In this document: one piece after another, positions 1 to 12,503 of the stretch | Layout: the number at the start of each line of letters is the position of its first letter | How positions within the stretch are numbered: position 1 is the first letter of the stretch | Assembly (NCBI GenBank): GCA_019914995.1 | Contig: CM034126.1 | Coordinates: 13,893,001 to 13,957,000 of the forward strand | Reading direction: 5' to 3' | Length of the DNA: 64,000 bases | Source of the DNA: Acanthochlamys bracteata | Taxonomy: Eukaryota > Streptophyta > Magnoliopsida > Pandanales > Velloziaceae | Position numbers and translations under genes: made by a program | The notes under the pieces: model-generated | What the model was told of the DNA's origin: nothing | The model's input: the letters and a program-made list of their open reading frames with translations, nothing else | Database searches by the model: none

Positions 1-633
1 GAAAGTGAACGTCTTCAATTAGAGGTCTTGTGCTTTTCTTTGCTTTGTTGCAGTGCTTATAGAGGATGTTTAACATTTGTTAGTTGTTGGTTCTGTCGAG
101 TTTTTGAGAATGATGTAGTGCACTATTGGAATTCCTAAACAAAAGAACATGATAAACAGGACAAAATTTAGGCGGGTTGAAAGTCTGGATTTGCAAATGA
201 AAATAATAAATTTATAAGAGTCTTGCGCCCATCTGTTAACTAATGTGCATCATGTTATACTTATAATTGTTAATAATAGGCATACTTGGCTTTAAATCTA
301 AGTAGTTTCTTCATGCTTGTGTTTAAGTTTTAAGTCACTTTTATGATTGGTGGTAATATTTCAGAAGAGCTTTTGAAGTTTTTTTTTCCCTATAATTGTA
401 GCGGTATCTATGCGAAGGGTAAAGCTAAACAGGAATAGCGTAAGGGTTCTTTAGTATTAGATTGATGTTCACTCAAGCCACTTGAGACTTTGGTTTGATG
501 ATAATGTTGATAAAATGAACTGTTGCAATTGGAGATTCTTTTCTAAATGGGAGTAGTGGACAGAATTTTGCATGTTCACTGAAATTTTAATGCTAATATG
601 TGGAAGAGCATCTTGTTCTTTCATTTTCTTCAG

Positions 634-1332
634 AGCTCCTTTTCAAACAGTGTGTACATTATATGCTCTCGCTGAGCATGTTTCCCCTATTGGTATCCAG
701 ATAACTGCAATGAGAAAGGTGAACAGAACGTTGATAGCAAAATGCTTGAAACCGAAGAAGGAACCTCCATCTAGCATGATTAACAACATAACATGCAGTG
801 AAGATGGAGTTAGTCCAGCCATATCAAGCAATGAAGCATCAACCGAGTTGCCAGGCACTAACGTTGAGGTAACCCTATTTTCCTTCAACAGTTTGCTTTC
901 TGGGCATTGCATTTAGGAGGCTACGCAGTGCGGATTTACTTACCTATTTCTGCTATGAAAAATTGGTTGATTCTATTATTATGTTATTGTCAGATGTTTC
1001 TAACCTTTGATTCTCTTAATTCAATTGTTAAATCAGGAAATTCTTTTTATTCATTTTGTATATATTAGCTTTTTTTCTCTTGAAATTTATAACTACACAT
1101 GAAACCTTACCACATGTTTCATGTTTAGGTAGAGGAGAAAGAAGCAGCAGCAACTGTTGATGAGACGGCACCTGAGATAATTTCAGGTGAAGATACCTCC
1201 AAAGAAGAAATCAACCTCGATATTGTTAGAACTGTAGAAGCAGCAAAGCGACCAAGTAAAAAGTACCTTTCCTTTTTCATGGTTCTCTTGTTAGCTGCAG
1301 TGTTCACAGCTCTCGTGCTTCAAATAAACTGA
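634..1332 (+). CDS. C-terminal part of an unrecognised membrane-anchored protein (5' truncated)
   Basis: Two exons are visible, 634-868 and 1129-1332, joined by a clean GT..AG intron in phase 0. The first starts after a CTTCAG acceptor and its upstream exons are not resolved or lie outside the window. The encoded tail is basic near its start (RKVNRTLIAKCLKPKKE), then rich in Ser, Glu and Asp. It ends with a basic patch (AKRPSKKY) followed by about 20 hydrophobic residues and a two-residue tail before TGA at 1330-1332. That layout is typical of C-tail-anchored proteins of the ER, outer mitochondrial or plastid membrane. I do not recognise the family and propose no function. The frame is supported by both exons staying open and joining in phase. 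Confidence 0.6.
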
Positions 1333-2511
1333 CAATAAGGGGATTTGCCTTTCTGGAGTGCTTTCATCCCAAAAAAAATTCTCACCTTTGTTCATAAATT
1401 TTTACAATATTTACAGAGTTTCTTTTTAAATTTAGAAAGTACAAAAATTTATTTATTGTAAAATTTATATATATATAAATTTTATTTTATTTAGATAAAA
1501 AGATATAAATTTTGTTTTTAAAACACTCTCGAACTTCTAATTAATCACACTCCCAATCCTGCTTTTTAACTGATTTTGTACATTGAGAAGCCTGGTTTTT
1601 TCGAGCGTTTGAAATTATTTATAAAATATAATTTTTTAAAATATAAAATATTTTTACTTTTCAAAAAATAAGTTTTATTTTTTTACTTTTAAAAATAATA
1701 AAACTATATAATAAAAAATAGAATTTTTTTATATTTTTAAAATTTTTAAATATGTATAAAATATGTATTAAAAATTTTGTTGAAAAAATAGAAAGTCAAA
1801 TTAAAAAAGCAGCATCTTTGCTCGAGTAATTTTTTGAAAAATAAATGTTTTTGGTTCGAAAATTTTCATAAAGAGTGTTTTTGGTGTGTTTACTTTAAAG
1901 TGAACTTATTTTTTAAAAAATAAATCTAAACTTAAAAATAATTTATTTTTTAATTTTATATTAATAATTTTAAACAATTATTTTATTTATTTTATATTAA
2001 AAATAAAAAAAGAAAATTTAAATGATAGATAAATACGCTCTTCGTTTTCTGGCCATTCTTACTCTAATAAACTTTATACTAAAATATTATAGGTATGTTT
2101 GGATGCACTTATATTTGTTTTAATAAATTGCTTAAAAATGCTGTACAATATTTTTAAATATTTAGATGTAAAATATTTTTACGAAAAAATTTAATTATTT
2201 TGACTTCTCTAATAAGTTATGAATCGCAACTTTTCGATGCACGTGGCTGGCTGCTTATTTCTACGTGACATTCTTGTCCTCCGTGAACTTCAAATTTGAA
2301 TCATATTTTTTATTTTAAACATTTTTGCTTATAAAGAATTGAAATTTTCACTCATATTCTATTTTAAATAAATATCGAAATTAATATAAAATATTAATTA
2401 TTAGTAAAAAGCATTTAACACTAATGTTAAAAAATTATGTTAAACTATAATAAGTATCGTCTAGCGATTCCGTCGATAAAACTAATTATTAATTTTAAGA
2501 ACCATCTAAGA
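1333..2511. other. AT-rich intergenic region
   Basis: This is the 3' flank of the first gene and the promoter/5' leader of the GPX gene. It is very AT-rich, with runs such as TATATATATA near 1470 and many short A/T blocks. I see no gene, tRNA or clear element. An in-frame upstream ATG at 2437 precedes the chosen GPX start at 2512 and could extend that protein by 25 residues. Confidence 0.6.
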
Positions 2512-5500
2512 ATGGGCTGTTGTAATCTTTTCGCCCGTTCAGTTTTGTTGTTGTTTTCTCGGTCTCATTCATCTCTGCTTCGTTTGGCAAGCACCAGAAT
2601 CTACACCGCACGAATTCAACAATCTCGAAAATATCTCTCAGAATTTTCTCGCTGTTATTACAGCAATTGCAAGGAATTAGTAGAAGCCGATTCAAGGGTT
2701 GTTTCAAGCGTTCGATTCACTCGATCGGTTGATCTTCGTTCCTGGGGGTTTTCTCGGTTTCAGTCGGTTCCTGTTTTGTTCTCCAGATCCCTTTCTGATA
2801 TGGCCAGCTCGGTATCTTCTGTTCACGATTTCACTGTCAAGGTTGAATTCTTAATTCATGAGACTCTTATTTGTTTTTGAATATCTAAAATGGTTGATTA
2901 GTTAGTTCGATTGTAAACTGGAACGTTTCAGCATTTTTCTCCCGAATTATTTTGCTGATTGTGCTGTTTAAGTTCGCAAGATCTGTTTTAGTTTTCTATT
3001 TGTGAATTTTGGGAGCGATGCTGGTTCATTCTCTTAAGTTGTTGTTACCCAAATACATTTGTTATTACTATCTCTTGCTTTCTCACTTGGTGTTTAGGCT
3101 TGCGACATCTTGTTCTCTTTTGAACTCAAAAGTTTTCTGATAAGGCATTGGTTGCTTCTCTCAATTTTTAAGCTGCATGTGACGTGTAGTTTTCAGGACT
3201 ATAATGTGAATGATTCTTTGCTTTTTTCGTAGGGTTAAAAAGCAATTATTTATTGGTGATAAACAGGTTGAGCTTTCAATTTTGATAAGCAGTAAATTGA
3301 TTGCATTTTTTGTGTTTTGTTCATAGGATGCTAGAGGCAATGATGTGGACCTCAGCACTTACAAAGGGAAGGTGCTACTGATTGTGAATGTTGCATCTAA
3401 ATGGTGTGTCTCTAGATATTTCAGTTTGAACTATCAGTTAGTTCTTTTGGAAGTTGCTTGTTTTTTTGTATAGCCTTTATATCATGACATGTATTTCCAG
3501 TTACTTGTTAGCGATCTAGTCGTATACTAAACTTCATTGTTGTTTTTGCATGAGGCATCACAGTACATAGTAAACATACATGTCAGTATCTTATGCTAAG
3601 TTACTACATGCATGGAAGTTGAGTTCTTTATACGTAGCATACCGGAGAACTGTTTGTTGTATCTGCTTGAAGCATATAAAGGACTCCACATTTTCCCATT
3701 TGTGCTCTGGCCACCAATGGGAAATCCTTGAGATCCTAACATTCCACATTAATCTCCAGGAATCGTAACTAAACTCTGCCGGTCGATACACATCCCAGAT
3801 TAAAATCCTTGTCTATGACAAATAGGCAAGGTGCCTTGTTTCATGAAAACTATTGCACTTAACTAATTTTTGGTAACAAAATATCAAGATAAAGAATAAG
3901 CACCAACAGCTTCTCTTGCTTATGTCTAGCAAGGTTTTAGTGCTTTGCATGGTTCTTTTCTAATAGAAAATGATTATTTTGTGACCTTTTAACTTGTATT
4001 CTAGTTAATACCATTAGGTGAAATTTAATATGACTTAAACCATCAGATTAATTTATACAAATTCATAATTATTGGCTATTAAAGTCAATCCATGGGATTG
4101 TTCTAGGATTTGGTCTTGACATACTTGTTTCCATGTCTTACGCATGTTATTTTTCTAAACTACTTATTGCAGTGGGTTCACTAACTCAAACTACACAGAG
4201 CTTGCTCAACTCTATGAGAAGTACAAAGGGAAAGGTTCTACCTTGCTGACATTGCTCGACAATTCCTGAATGAATTGATTGTTTTCCTGCTAAAGTTTGC
4301 GTTAATATTTTGTATTTAGTCACAGCCTTTATACCTCGTGATTACTTCTGAATAAACACTCAAAAACTTTTATCACTTAATTTCAAAAGTAACTTCCCTT
4401 TTGAACTTAATGCAACTTTTTCTTTCTCCTAAGGACATATTACTTTTCCAAATTGTAATGCTGGTTATGTCATCAGCTAGCATGAAGATGCACCAAACTA
4501 GCAAAATTGTGGAGGTATAATATTTGTTCAATGAACAATTATCCAGGATCTGCTCAGTGTACCACGGCTTAGAGATGGTGTACATTTAATTGAGGCTTTA
4601 GTGATATGCGGTGGCAAAGTTTTGGGCAGCCATATCAACATAGGCTAGGTTGAGCAAGCTTTGGTAGATTTTTGTGGAGCTGGCACACTCTTGAATGTAT
4701 ATTATTTGGATTGGGTAAAATAGGAAAAGAAGAAATGAAGAAGATACTTGAAGGAATTTTATGTTTCATTACATATAGAAAAACTAAAATATGTCATCTT
4801 CACTGTAACCCGTGCGCATTCTGGCCTGTTTTCTTGTTGAAAATAAGGTAGGAGGTACAAAGTTAAGTTGCTAGTGCAAGTATGCTAGTTAGTAAATGTA
4901 GGATTCATTTCTGTTTTTATATTTACTCAAGAATATCATATCAGATACTCTTTGTAAGCAGACTAACTGTATTTAAGATATGCTTCAGGTTTTGAGATTT
5001 TAGCTTTTCCCTGCAATCAATTTGGTGGGCAAGAGCCTGGAAGCAATGAAGAGATTCTCCAGTTCGCTTGCACTAGGTTCAAAGCTGAGTACCCCATCTT
5101 TGACAAGGTAACTTTGTCTTCAATTGCCACTGACCTAATCCAGTCAAATAAATTACTCATCGGTTTTCCAGCAGATATTTAAGAACATAGTAACGTAGTT
5201 TTCTCAGGTTTTAATCTTGTTAACTTCGTTTTGCTCAGGTTTTCATCTTCTCTTTGTGTGTACCAATTAACTCTCCAATCATTCCCCTCTCAGAATGATA
5301 TGTCAATCTTGTGACAATATTCTCTTCAAGTTCTCATGACTCTTTCCAGTTTCTTCTAAAGCCAGGAATACTTGAGCCACAAATTTTTATCAATTCACTC
5401 TTCTTACTATGTGTATAACTGCACAGTGCATGCTTAAAACTCCTTCAAGGAAATATGACATATCACTGCAAAACAAAGAACTGGGAAGTGGTGATGTTCA

Positions 5501-5997
5501 CCGTTAACATATGTGGCATTTATCATTTGGTCTAAGCTATATCAGCCATTTGGTGAGTTGGGTGGCACCATTATGAACGAGAATCTTTCATCATTGCGGA
5601 CCTGGCTCCTCATTTCTTCGCTACATGCTGCTGCTTGAAAATTTTAAAAAGCATAACAAACTTCATGTCTAATGTCTTGACGTTGTAGTTGATGCATACA
5701 GATTGATGTTAATGGAGACAATACCGCACCTATCTATAAATTCTTAAAGTCAAGCAAAGGTGGGGTTTTTGGAGATGGCATTAAGTGGAACTTCACTAAG
5801 TTCCTAGTTGACAAGGGTGGGCATGTTGTGGGGCGTTATGCACCAACTACTTCTCCATTGAACATTGAGGTAAAATCATCTATTTTCTGCATATAAATAT
5901 GCAGATTTTCACAAGATAATCAGTGGATCCATGATATCTAATCTGTGGGGTTAAATTTCTTTTGCAGAAAGATATCAAGAAGCTGGTTGATGCCTAA
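2512..5997 (+). CDS. GPX6: Thioredoxin-dependent glutathione peroxidase, GPX6-like, with organelle presequence
   Basis: Six exons: 2512-2841, 3327-3403, 4173-4234, 4989-5107, 5702-5869 and 5968-5997, giving 261 residues. Plant GPX proteins reduce H2O2 and lipid hydroperoxides using thioredoxin rather than glutathione. The peroxidatic Cys136 (VNVASKC) is split across the exon 2/3 junction. Cys165 lies in FPCNQFGGQ and Cys184 in FACTRF. Their spacing (29 and 48) matches the three conserved cysteines of plant GPX, where the first and third form the catalytic disulfide. Gln171 and Trp225-Asn226 complete the catalytic set. The first ~96 residues are rich in Arg and Ser with almost no acidic residues at the start, like the mitochondrial presequence of Arabidopsis GPX6. 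A second in-frame ATG at 2800 (MASSVSS) would give a 165-residue form without presequence. The start could also be 2437. No selenocysteine codon is used. Confidence 0.93.
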
Positions 5998-8017
5998 TCG
6001 AGTGTGGGGTGCGTATATAAATCCCATAGTTAATCATGATATCGTCTTTGAAGTGATCTCTCTAGTATGTTTAATAAGTCTGCTATACTCCTGGGACCTA
6101 AATCTTCAAATATGTATCATTATCATTAGCAGTATCCAGCACCGTCTGCTACGTGGTGTATATAGGGTTCCCTCTGCTCTAGTGAACTGTTTTGGTGGAA
6201 GCATATTCTATTTAGAATTTGAAGCAATAAACTTTGTGTCATTCGCTTTTTCACTTATGTCTATTATGTAGAACTTATTGATGATGTGTTGTTTTAGCGG
6301 ATCGTAGGGTTAGACAGTTAGACTCCAAATCATTTGTTACAGTTGATTTTTGGATGTGGGTGATGGTGTTGGTATATTTAGTGTGTTGCAATCCGCAAGG
6401 AACGAGTTTTGTAAAATTGTGTTCATTAAAATTGAGTTTGATAAAAATAAAAAAATAATAGGTTTGACAAATTCAATAAAATTAAAATATAAAAAATAAA
6501 TTTAATATTAAAATTTGCAGAATAAAATGTGTTAACTATAATTAAATACATATTTGACAATATACATTATATTATTTTAATTTTTGTGTTTAAAATTTTT
6601 GATATTTTTTTAAATATATGTTATAAAATTTTATCTAAAACTTTTTTAAATTAAAAGTAATTTGGTTCTTTAAAGATCTCAAAACAATTTTTAAATTCTC
6701 TTTATTTTAAGCACTTGAGAAAGAAATCCTTACCGTTCTCTCCGTTTCATAAGACGACGGCTGGGATTTGCAGGGATCTTGTGACAAAAAAATGTAATCA
6801 CAGTGGGGTTACTCTGTTTACGGTTAATTTGTCGTCTTGTGCGAAGATCCGGAACGGGATGGCTATCACGTGAGTGACGTTTCGTTCTGGTCATCATCAC
6901 TGCCCCCGAGTGGGTCCCGGGGGGAGGGAGGGGAGGTGAGGGGCACCACAGGTGTAAAAACTGAGCCGCATCAAAAGGGCGGATCGCAGCCCGATTAGTT
7001 GACTCGGTCGTCGGTTCGTCCGACTCGGTGAGTAATGATAGAATTGGACTGATCTGATCCGATCTAACGGGTCGATTATGTTAGCTCGTTCATTCAGGTA
7101 TTGTTTATATTGATTAATCAATATTGACCGATTAATATAAATCATTGATCAGATTAAATTTTAATAAAAAATATTTTTATATTATTAAAAAATAAATTTA
7201 AAAAATATTTATTTTTAAATTTTATTTTAAAATAATTTTTATTTTTTATTTTTTATATAAAAATAAAATAAGATAAATAAATCAGATCGAATCGTAAAAA
7301 ATAAAATTGGACCAAATTAATTCGGCTCGGATGCTTTATTCAGACAAGACCAATCCAGATCGATCTTTTAATTTAGCCCGAACGGGCCGATCCGGATATG
7401 TCCGCCCAGTCTATTTTTGCATTTATAACCACATGCATCTCCTTTTCTCTGTTTTCCTTGGAAACCTGCAACCGGTGGTCTCACTCTTGTCTTCTTTCGG
7501 CTTCAAAACCATACTACGCTGGTTTTGTTGATCAAAGTCAAATTGTCAAAGTTTGACTGCTGTTGTTTGATTGGTGGATTACGCGTGTCCTGTTTAAGTT
7601 TAACACCAGAATCTTTATTTCCGTCTAATAATATTTACTTACGTACTAATTATTTTCGAAAATTTGAGAAAAATTAATAACAAAGAAGTTAATCAAAGAA
7701 TTTTAAACTAGAGAAAAACAATCTACTAGTGTTGTAGTTGGTTAGTAGCAGTACCCTGCTTTGAGTGCTTTCTCGCGGTGTCTTCAGTGTTCTGTCAATC
7801 TCCGTACTGAACTATGGTTTAACTCTTTTCTATTTAATGCTACTTTTTTTTTTTTTTATCTTCATTAAGAACCATGGTGTGATTCTCCTCCATCTTTTAA
7901 CTTTCTTTACCCAAATCATAAAAGCTTTTATAGAATCATGACTTTTATATAACCAGCTTCCGCTTTTTTCTTCTAACTTTGTGCAAGAAAAAAGTTTTGG
8001 TAGAGAAAAAAGAAATC
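5998..8017. other. GPX 3' flank and AHL promoter region with a possible repeat
   Basis: The GPX 3' UTR probably runs to about 6430. The rest is AT-rich, apart from a GC-rich patch at 6900-7090 that includes a G-run near 6920 and several GATC/GGTCG-type words. Short near-terminal inverted words (GGGCGGA at 6977-6983, TCCGCCC at 7401-7407) flank a 430-bp segment that may be a degraded non-autonomous element. I see no gene here. Confidence 0.4.
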
Positions 8018-8025
8018 TAGGGTTT
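8018..8025. promoter_or_regulatory. Telo-box-like motif in the AHL 5' leader
   Basis: TAGGGTTT, the complement of the plant telo-box AAACCCTA, lies about 30 bp upstream of the AHL start codon. Telo-boxes are frequent near transcription starts of plant genes expressed in dividing cells. One copy alone is weak evidence of function. Confidence 0.3.
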
Positions 8026-8052
8026 CTAATAGATAGCTCGATTGATCGATCG

Positions 8053-8124
8053 ATGCATGGAGTCGAGTGGGTACTTCATCCAGCACAGGGGAATGCCTTC
8101 CCATCACCACCTCCACCACCATAA
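8053..8124 (+). other. Overlapping upstream ORF (23 codons) at the AHL start
   Basis: The sequence ATGCATGG holds two ATGs four bases apart. The first, at 8053, is in another frame and reads 23 codons to a TAA at 8122-8124, inside the AHL coding region. The second, at 8057, has G at +4 and opens the AHL protein. Ribosomes taking the first ATG would not make AHL, so output may depend on leaky scanning. Confidence 0.45.
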
Positions 8125-11100
8125 TCAGCAACAGCAGCATCAGCAGCAGCAGCAGCAAGGAGGTGGGATTCATGGAACCAGCAACATGCAAACGTCAGCA
8201 TTCCAGATGGAACCTTCGCTTTCGCCTTCACCTTCGCCGCCGGCGACTGCTCAGGGATTCCACGGTGGTGCGGGAAGTTCTGGTGAAGTATGTAAGAGGA
8301 AGAGAGGAAGACCGAGGAAGTACGCGCCCGATGGATCCGTGGCGCTAGCGCTATCACCGTCGCCCGGTGGGCAACAGGAGTCTTCATCTACGTCTTTGTC
8401 GGGAAAGAAGCGAGGTAGGCCGCCGGGAACTGGAAAGAAGCAACAGCTTGCATCTCTTGGTGAGTGGAGTTTTTAGACTTTGCTTGCACTGCTGATGCTT
8501 TCAATCTTACTAGCTCTATATATGGACTTGTTAGTGGTTTAAATAATGTTTTTTTTTTTTTTTAGGTAATTTTTTCCAATATAATGTTTTTTCTCTTTCA
8601 AGACAAAGATGTCTCTTTTGCATTTGTGTTTTTCTGGATATCAGTTTAACTTTTCCACAATTAAGGTTATTTGACTATTTTAAAATCTTTTATTGTTAGT
8701 CTTGGTTTTAAAAAAAGGTGGACTTGTAACTGATGAAGACTAATCATCTAATATATTGCCTTTTATATTATAACGTTGTCTTTTATTATTGTACAATATT
8801 GAGATCATATGGATTTTATCATTTATAGGTTTTTTCACCTATATGATTTGTTTAATACTTTTGCAGTTTATATTGTCCTGACATGTGTCTCCCGTAAACT
8901 TATAAAATATTATAATAAAATTATATGAATCGCTGTCAGAAAGGAAAGTGCTTTGATTGAATTATTTAAGATTGATTTGGTTTTCAAAAAGAAGGAAACT
9001 GGTATTGCCTTTCTCCATGGGAGAAGCATCTTATTTTACATATAACTTTTCTATTCTTAAATTTCTAACTGTTTGCCCTGTAAGCCAAGTTTCCTAACTT
9101 GCAGGAAAAATATTTCTGTGAAACAATTTGGTGATACCAAGCTATGCATATGTCATTAGCTTGCTTGCTTCCTTTGGTTTGGCAAACCTGCTAGGACTAT
9201 TTAAGCACATTATAAATACCAAGCAGAGGATTTATTCAAGCTGATTTTGCTACATGCTATCCAATCCTTCCTAGGAGGCTTCTGCACCTTGTTGAATTAG
9301 TTATTTTTGCAGTCTTTACTCTCTTGGTCCTTGCCTCCCTTATGATAGCTCATTGTTGCTAAAATATGATGGGCTTAGTTTACTTACTCCATGCAATGCA
9401 CGATTTTGTGATTATTTACACCTGCAGTCAGCATCTGTGCCAGCTTTTTTGTTTGCACGGTGCATGATGCTTAACAAGACCTAGAGTCAATTCAAAATTG
9501 AATAAAAATTTGGATTATAGAATTGTGAAGCATAAGCTTTTTTTAAGTTGGATGAACTCTTCCAATTGCATGAGCAAGGGATCCATGGATGAGAAACAAA
9601 AGTGTCTATCCTTAGCTCTCATAAAGTGTCTACCTCAGGTTCTGAGTATGTCTTACGTGGGTTTGTAGATTTCAGGTTTCCATTCTAATTTCGCTACACT
9701 TCTTAATGAAAAGGCAATGCCTTCTTTTCAGTCTTCTAGGATTTTGGTTGTTAGATATTGACAACCTCAATTGCGACATCGAACATATGCTCCTATTGAT
9801 TCATGTTCCATATATCAGTTCTGTCGTATGTTGTCAGTGCATTCTTCTCTTAATTCATCTGTTCAATTCTACTTCTTATTATCGGGAGGGCATATCAGTG
9901 CAATGATTTCATCTGTGACATTCTTCATTTCAAAAGATATCTTTTTCTGTAATATACTTGTTTTGCTTCAAATGTGATTCTTTCTACATCATCAAAGTGA
10001 GTAGTTGAACATAGGACCAAGTCATTAGCTAGTTCAGTTATGTGTCAATGTTTGTCTCTTAAAGCTACATGGTAAGGCTCTTGGGAAAATTAACGTTGGC
10101 TATGTACTACGTCCAAATTGTCCTTTTCTAAGGATTGATGGTTTGATAGATCTCATTTCTGCTCGTTAACAAGTTTTCTGTTCCTTCAAAAGAATTTGAT
10201 CTATGCGTTGCATTAAGTGCTCAAACATTTGTCTTATACCTTGTATATTTCCAGTTGCAACGAATGATGCCTTTTTCAATACAATGCTAATATGTAAGAT
10301 GATAATTTAATTGGGATGGAGATAGCAATTATGTTTACTAACATTTTCAGGGGAATGGTTTCTTGGTTCAGCTGGAATAGGCTTCACTCCGCATGTTATA
10401 ATGATTTCGGCAGGAGAGGTGTGAATCTTCGTCATATTTTCTATCTGCTTAAAGTATCGGTAGCGATATATTGTGTCCTCAGTAGTTGATATTCAGAACT
10501 CTAATGTCGTGATCTATGCTGTCATATTATGCCGCTCTTTCTTAAAAGTTCTTTTGTACTTCCTTTAAGTGTAGTGGCATTTGGTTGCTTCTGAGAAGAA
10601 TTGCTACAAAGTACAGAGTTACTGTGTTTGCTGCTAGGGATGAATATAGACACATATTGTGTTCTAGTAGAATAATGCAGGTCTGTTTCTGTTACAAAGT
10701 GTGGTGTTTATGTTGATCTATGTTGGATATTAATTTTGGAATCAACAAGTGTGCGTCAATGGTCAGTTATTAGTCTTTGAGAGAGAATGTGGAGATTTTT
10801 GGTTTCCTATGTAAAGGTCATTTTCGAGGAAAAAAAACTCCTGGTTATTCTCAGAGTCCTTTTTGTAGAACTAATAAGGAAGTCGTAAGTATCATCTCAT
10901 CCATTGTGTAGTTTCTAAATGATCTTCTATCTTCCATACTTGCATTTTAGAAGCATTCAGTACTTTACATACTACTCATTTCATGGAACAGGACATTGCA
11001 ACAAAGATTATGTCATTCTCACAGCAGGGGCCTCGAACTGTGTGTATCCTTTCAGCAAATGGTGCTGTATCCACTGTTACCCTTCGACAGTCTGCGACTT

Positions 11101-12503
11101 CTGGTGGAACTGTGACTTATGAGGTCAAGCCATTATCTTTTCGTTCTGCATATGAAATTAGCTTTTAGTTATTATAAGATTATGGAAATATGAAACGCAT
11201 GGTAATCTATATTATTTTTTATAGTTAGGTGGTAAACGATAAACATGAATTTACTCATGCATTCTTCATATGTAATGAAGGACTTTATGTTGTTTCTTTG
11301 TTGAAAATCCATATGTAATAATATGTTGTTTACTCTGTTGAAAAGCTTGTTCTAAGATTAGTACAAGCTTAGCTGAGAAATTGGAGAAATAGAGATGTTC
11401 GCGGTAAAACCTGATAGGTATAGCTAGACTAGTAGAGAGGGGATCCTAGACTCCTAGTACCAATAATAAGGATGATGCCAACTATCCTTAAAACTTAAAC
11501 TTGTTTTGCATGTTTAAATGAAGCCTTGAAACTCTATTTAACAAAAGGTGAACTTAGCGTAACTGTGAGTCAAGTCCTTAATTTGTGGAAATATTGAAAT
11601 ATTGTTTGACTTCTGATGTTGCATTATATATGAATGTTCACCTGGAGCAGCTCTATTGATGTGGTTTAGCATAAGAAACGACCTACTGGGAAATACATTT
11701 ATTAGGTGTCAATCTAGCTGAAACTTGGTCCCATAATCTTCAGGAATCGAAATAGCATAGGGAGACCCTTATTGCATTCTCTGTACGTGCAGGGTTGCTT
11801 CGAGATTTTGTCCTTAACTGGCTCTTACCTGGTTACTGGTGATGGTGGGTCTCACAACACAACTGGTGGTCTCAGCATTTCTCTTTCTAGCCCTGATGGT
11901 AGGGTGATTGGTGGTGGTGTTGGAGGGTTGCTTATAGCTGCAAGCAGCATGCAGGTAATAGTCCATAATGGCTCCACTTTTGGACACAGCAAAGCAAATG
12001 GATATTAACCCATCCCACTGCAAACTAATGAATTAAACATGGGCAACTTCTTAGCTTGGGTTTTCTGTTTTCAAGTAACCAATACTTCAGACTCTTTTCT
12101 TACAGTTAGATGCATTCAAGTAAACCAGCTCCGAATAAACAAAGTTTGACAACGTTTTGTTGACTCTGCATATCGTGCTGCTTTGCTGATTGACTTTTTA
12201 TAAGGCCTCTGCTTCTCTTGATACTTAGCAAAAATTCACATGGTGGAATCTCAATGTTATCAGGTAATAGTTGGGAGCTTTGTGTATGGAGGATCTAAGG
12301 CCAAAGACAAAACTGAAGCTGGCGAAGACCAAGACCAAGAAAATGATACTTTTGCAAGCGATAAACAAAGCATGATATCATCTAGACTGTTGCCATGCCA
12401 AAACCAAAATCCTAGCCCCCAAATAGTCGGTGGATGGCACCATGGTCCTCCGCAAATGGAGATGCGGAACGCACACATTGACATCGACTTGACCAGGGGC
12501 TAG
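8057..12503 (+). CDS. AT-hook motif nuclear-localized (AHL) protein with two AT-hooks and a PPC domain
   Basis: Five exons: 8057-8459, 10351-10418, 10992-11123, 11793-11954 and 12264-12503, giving 334 residues. AHL proteins bind the minor groove of AT-rich DNA, act in the nucleus as trimers and influence chromatin and growth. The N-terminus carries His and Gln tracts (residues 16-34). AT-hook 1 is KRKRGRPRKY with its RGRP core at 83-86, and AT-hook 2 is KKRGRPPGTGK with its core at 119-122. Two hooks plus an intron-split PPC domain (about 140-262) indicate the clade-B, type II class. The PPC domain contains GEDIATKIMSFSQQGPRTVCILSANG and ends near SSMQVIVGSFVYG. The core motif that is GRFEIL in family members I know reads GCFEIL here (202-207). 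The tail is Gly/Gln/Pro-rich and ends DIDLTRG. Exact orthology within the AHL family is not assigned. Confidence 0.93.

Noticed and set aside
7973..8387. Minus- and plus-strand frames overlapping AHL exon 1
   Set aside because: They are shadows of the Gln/His and Ser/Pro-rich AHL coding sequence in other frames.
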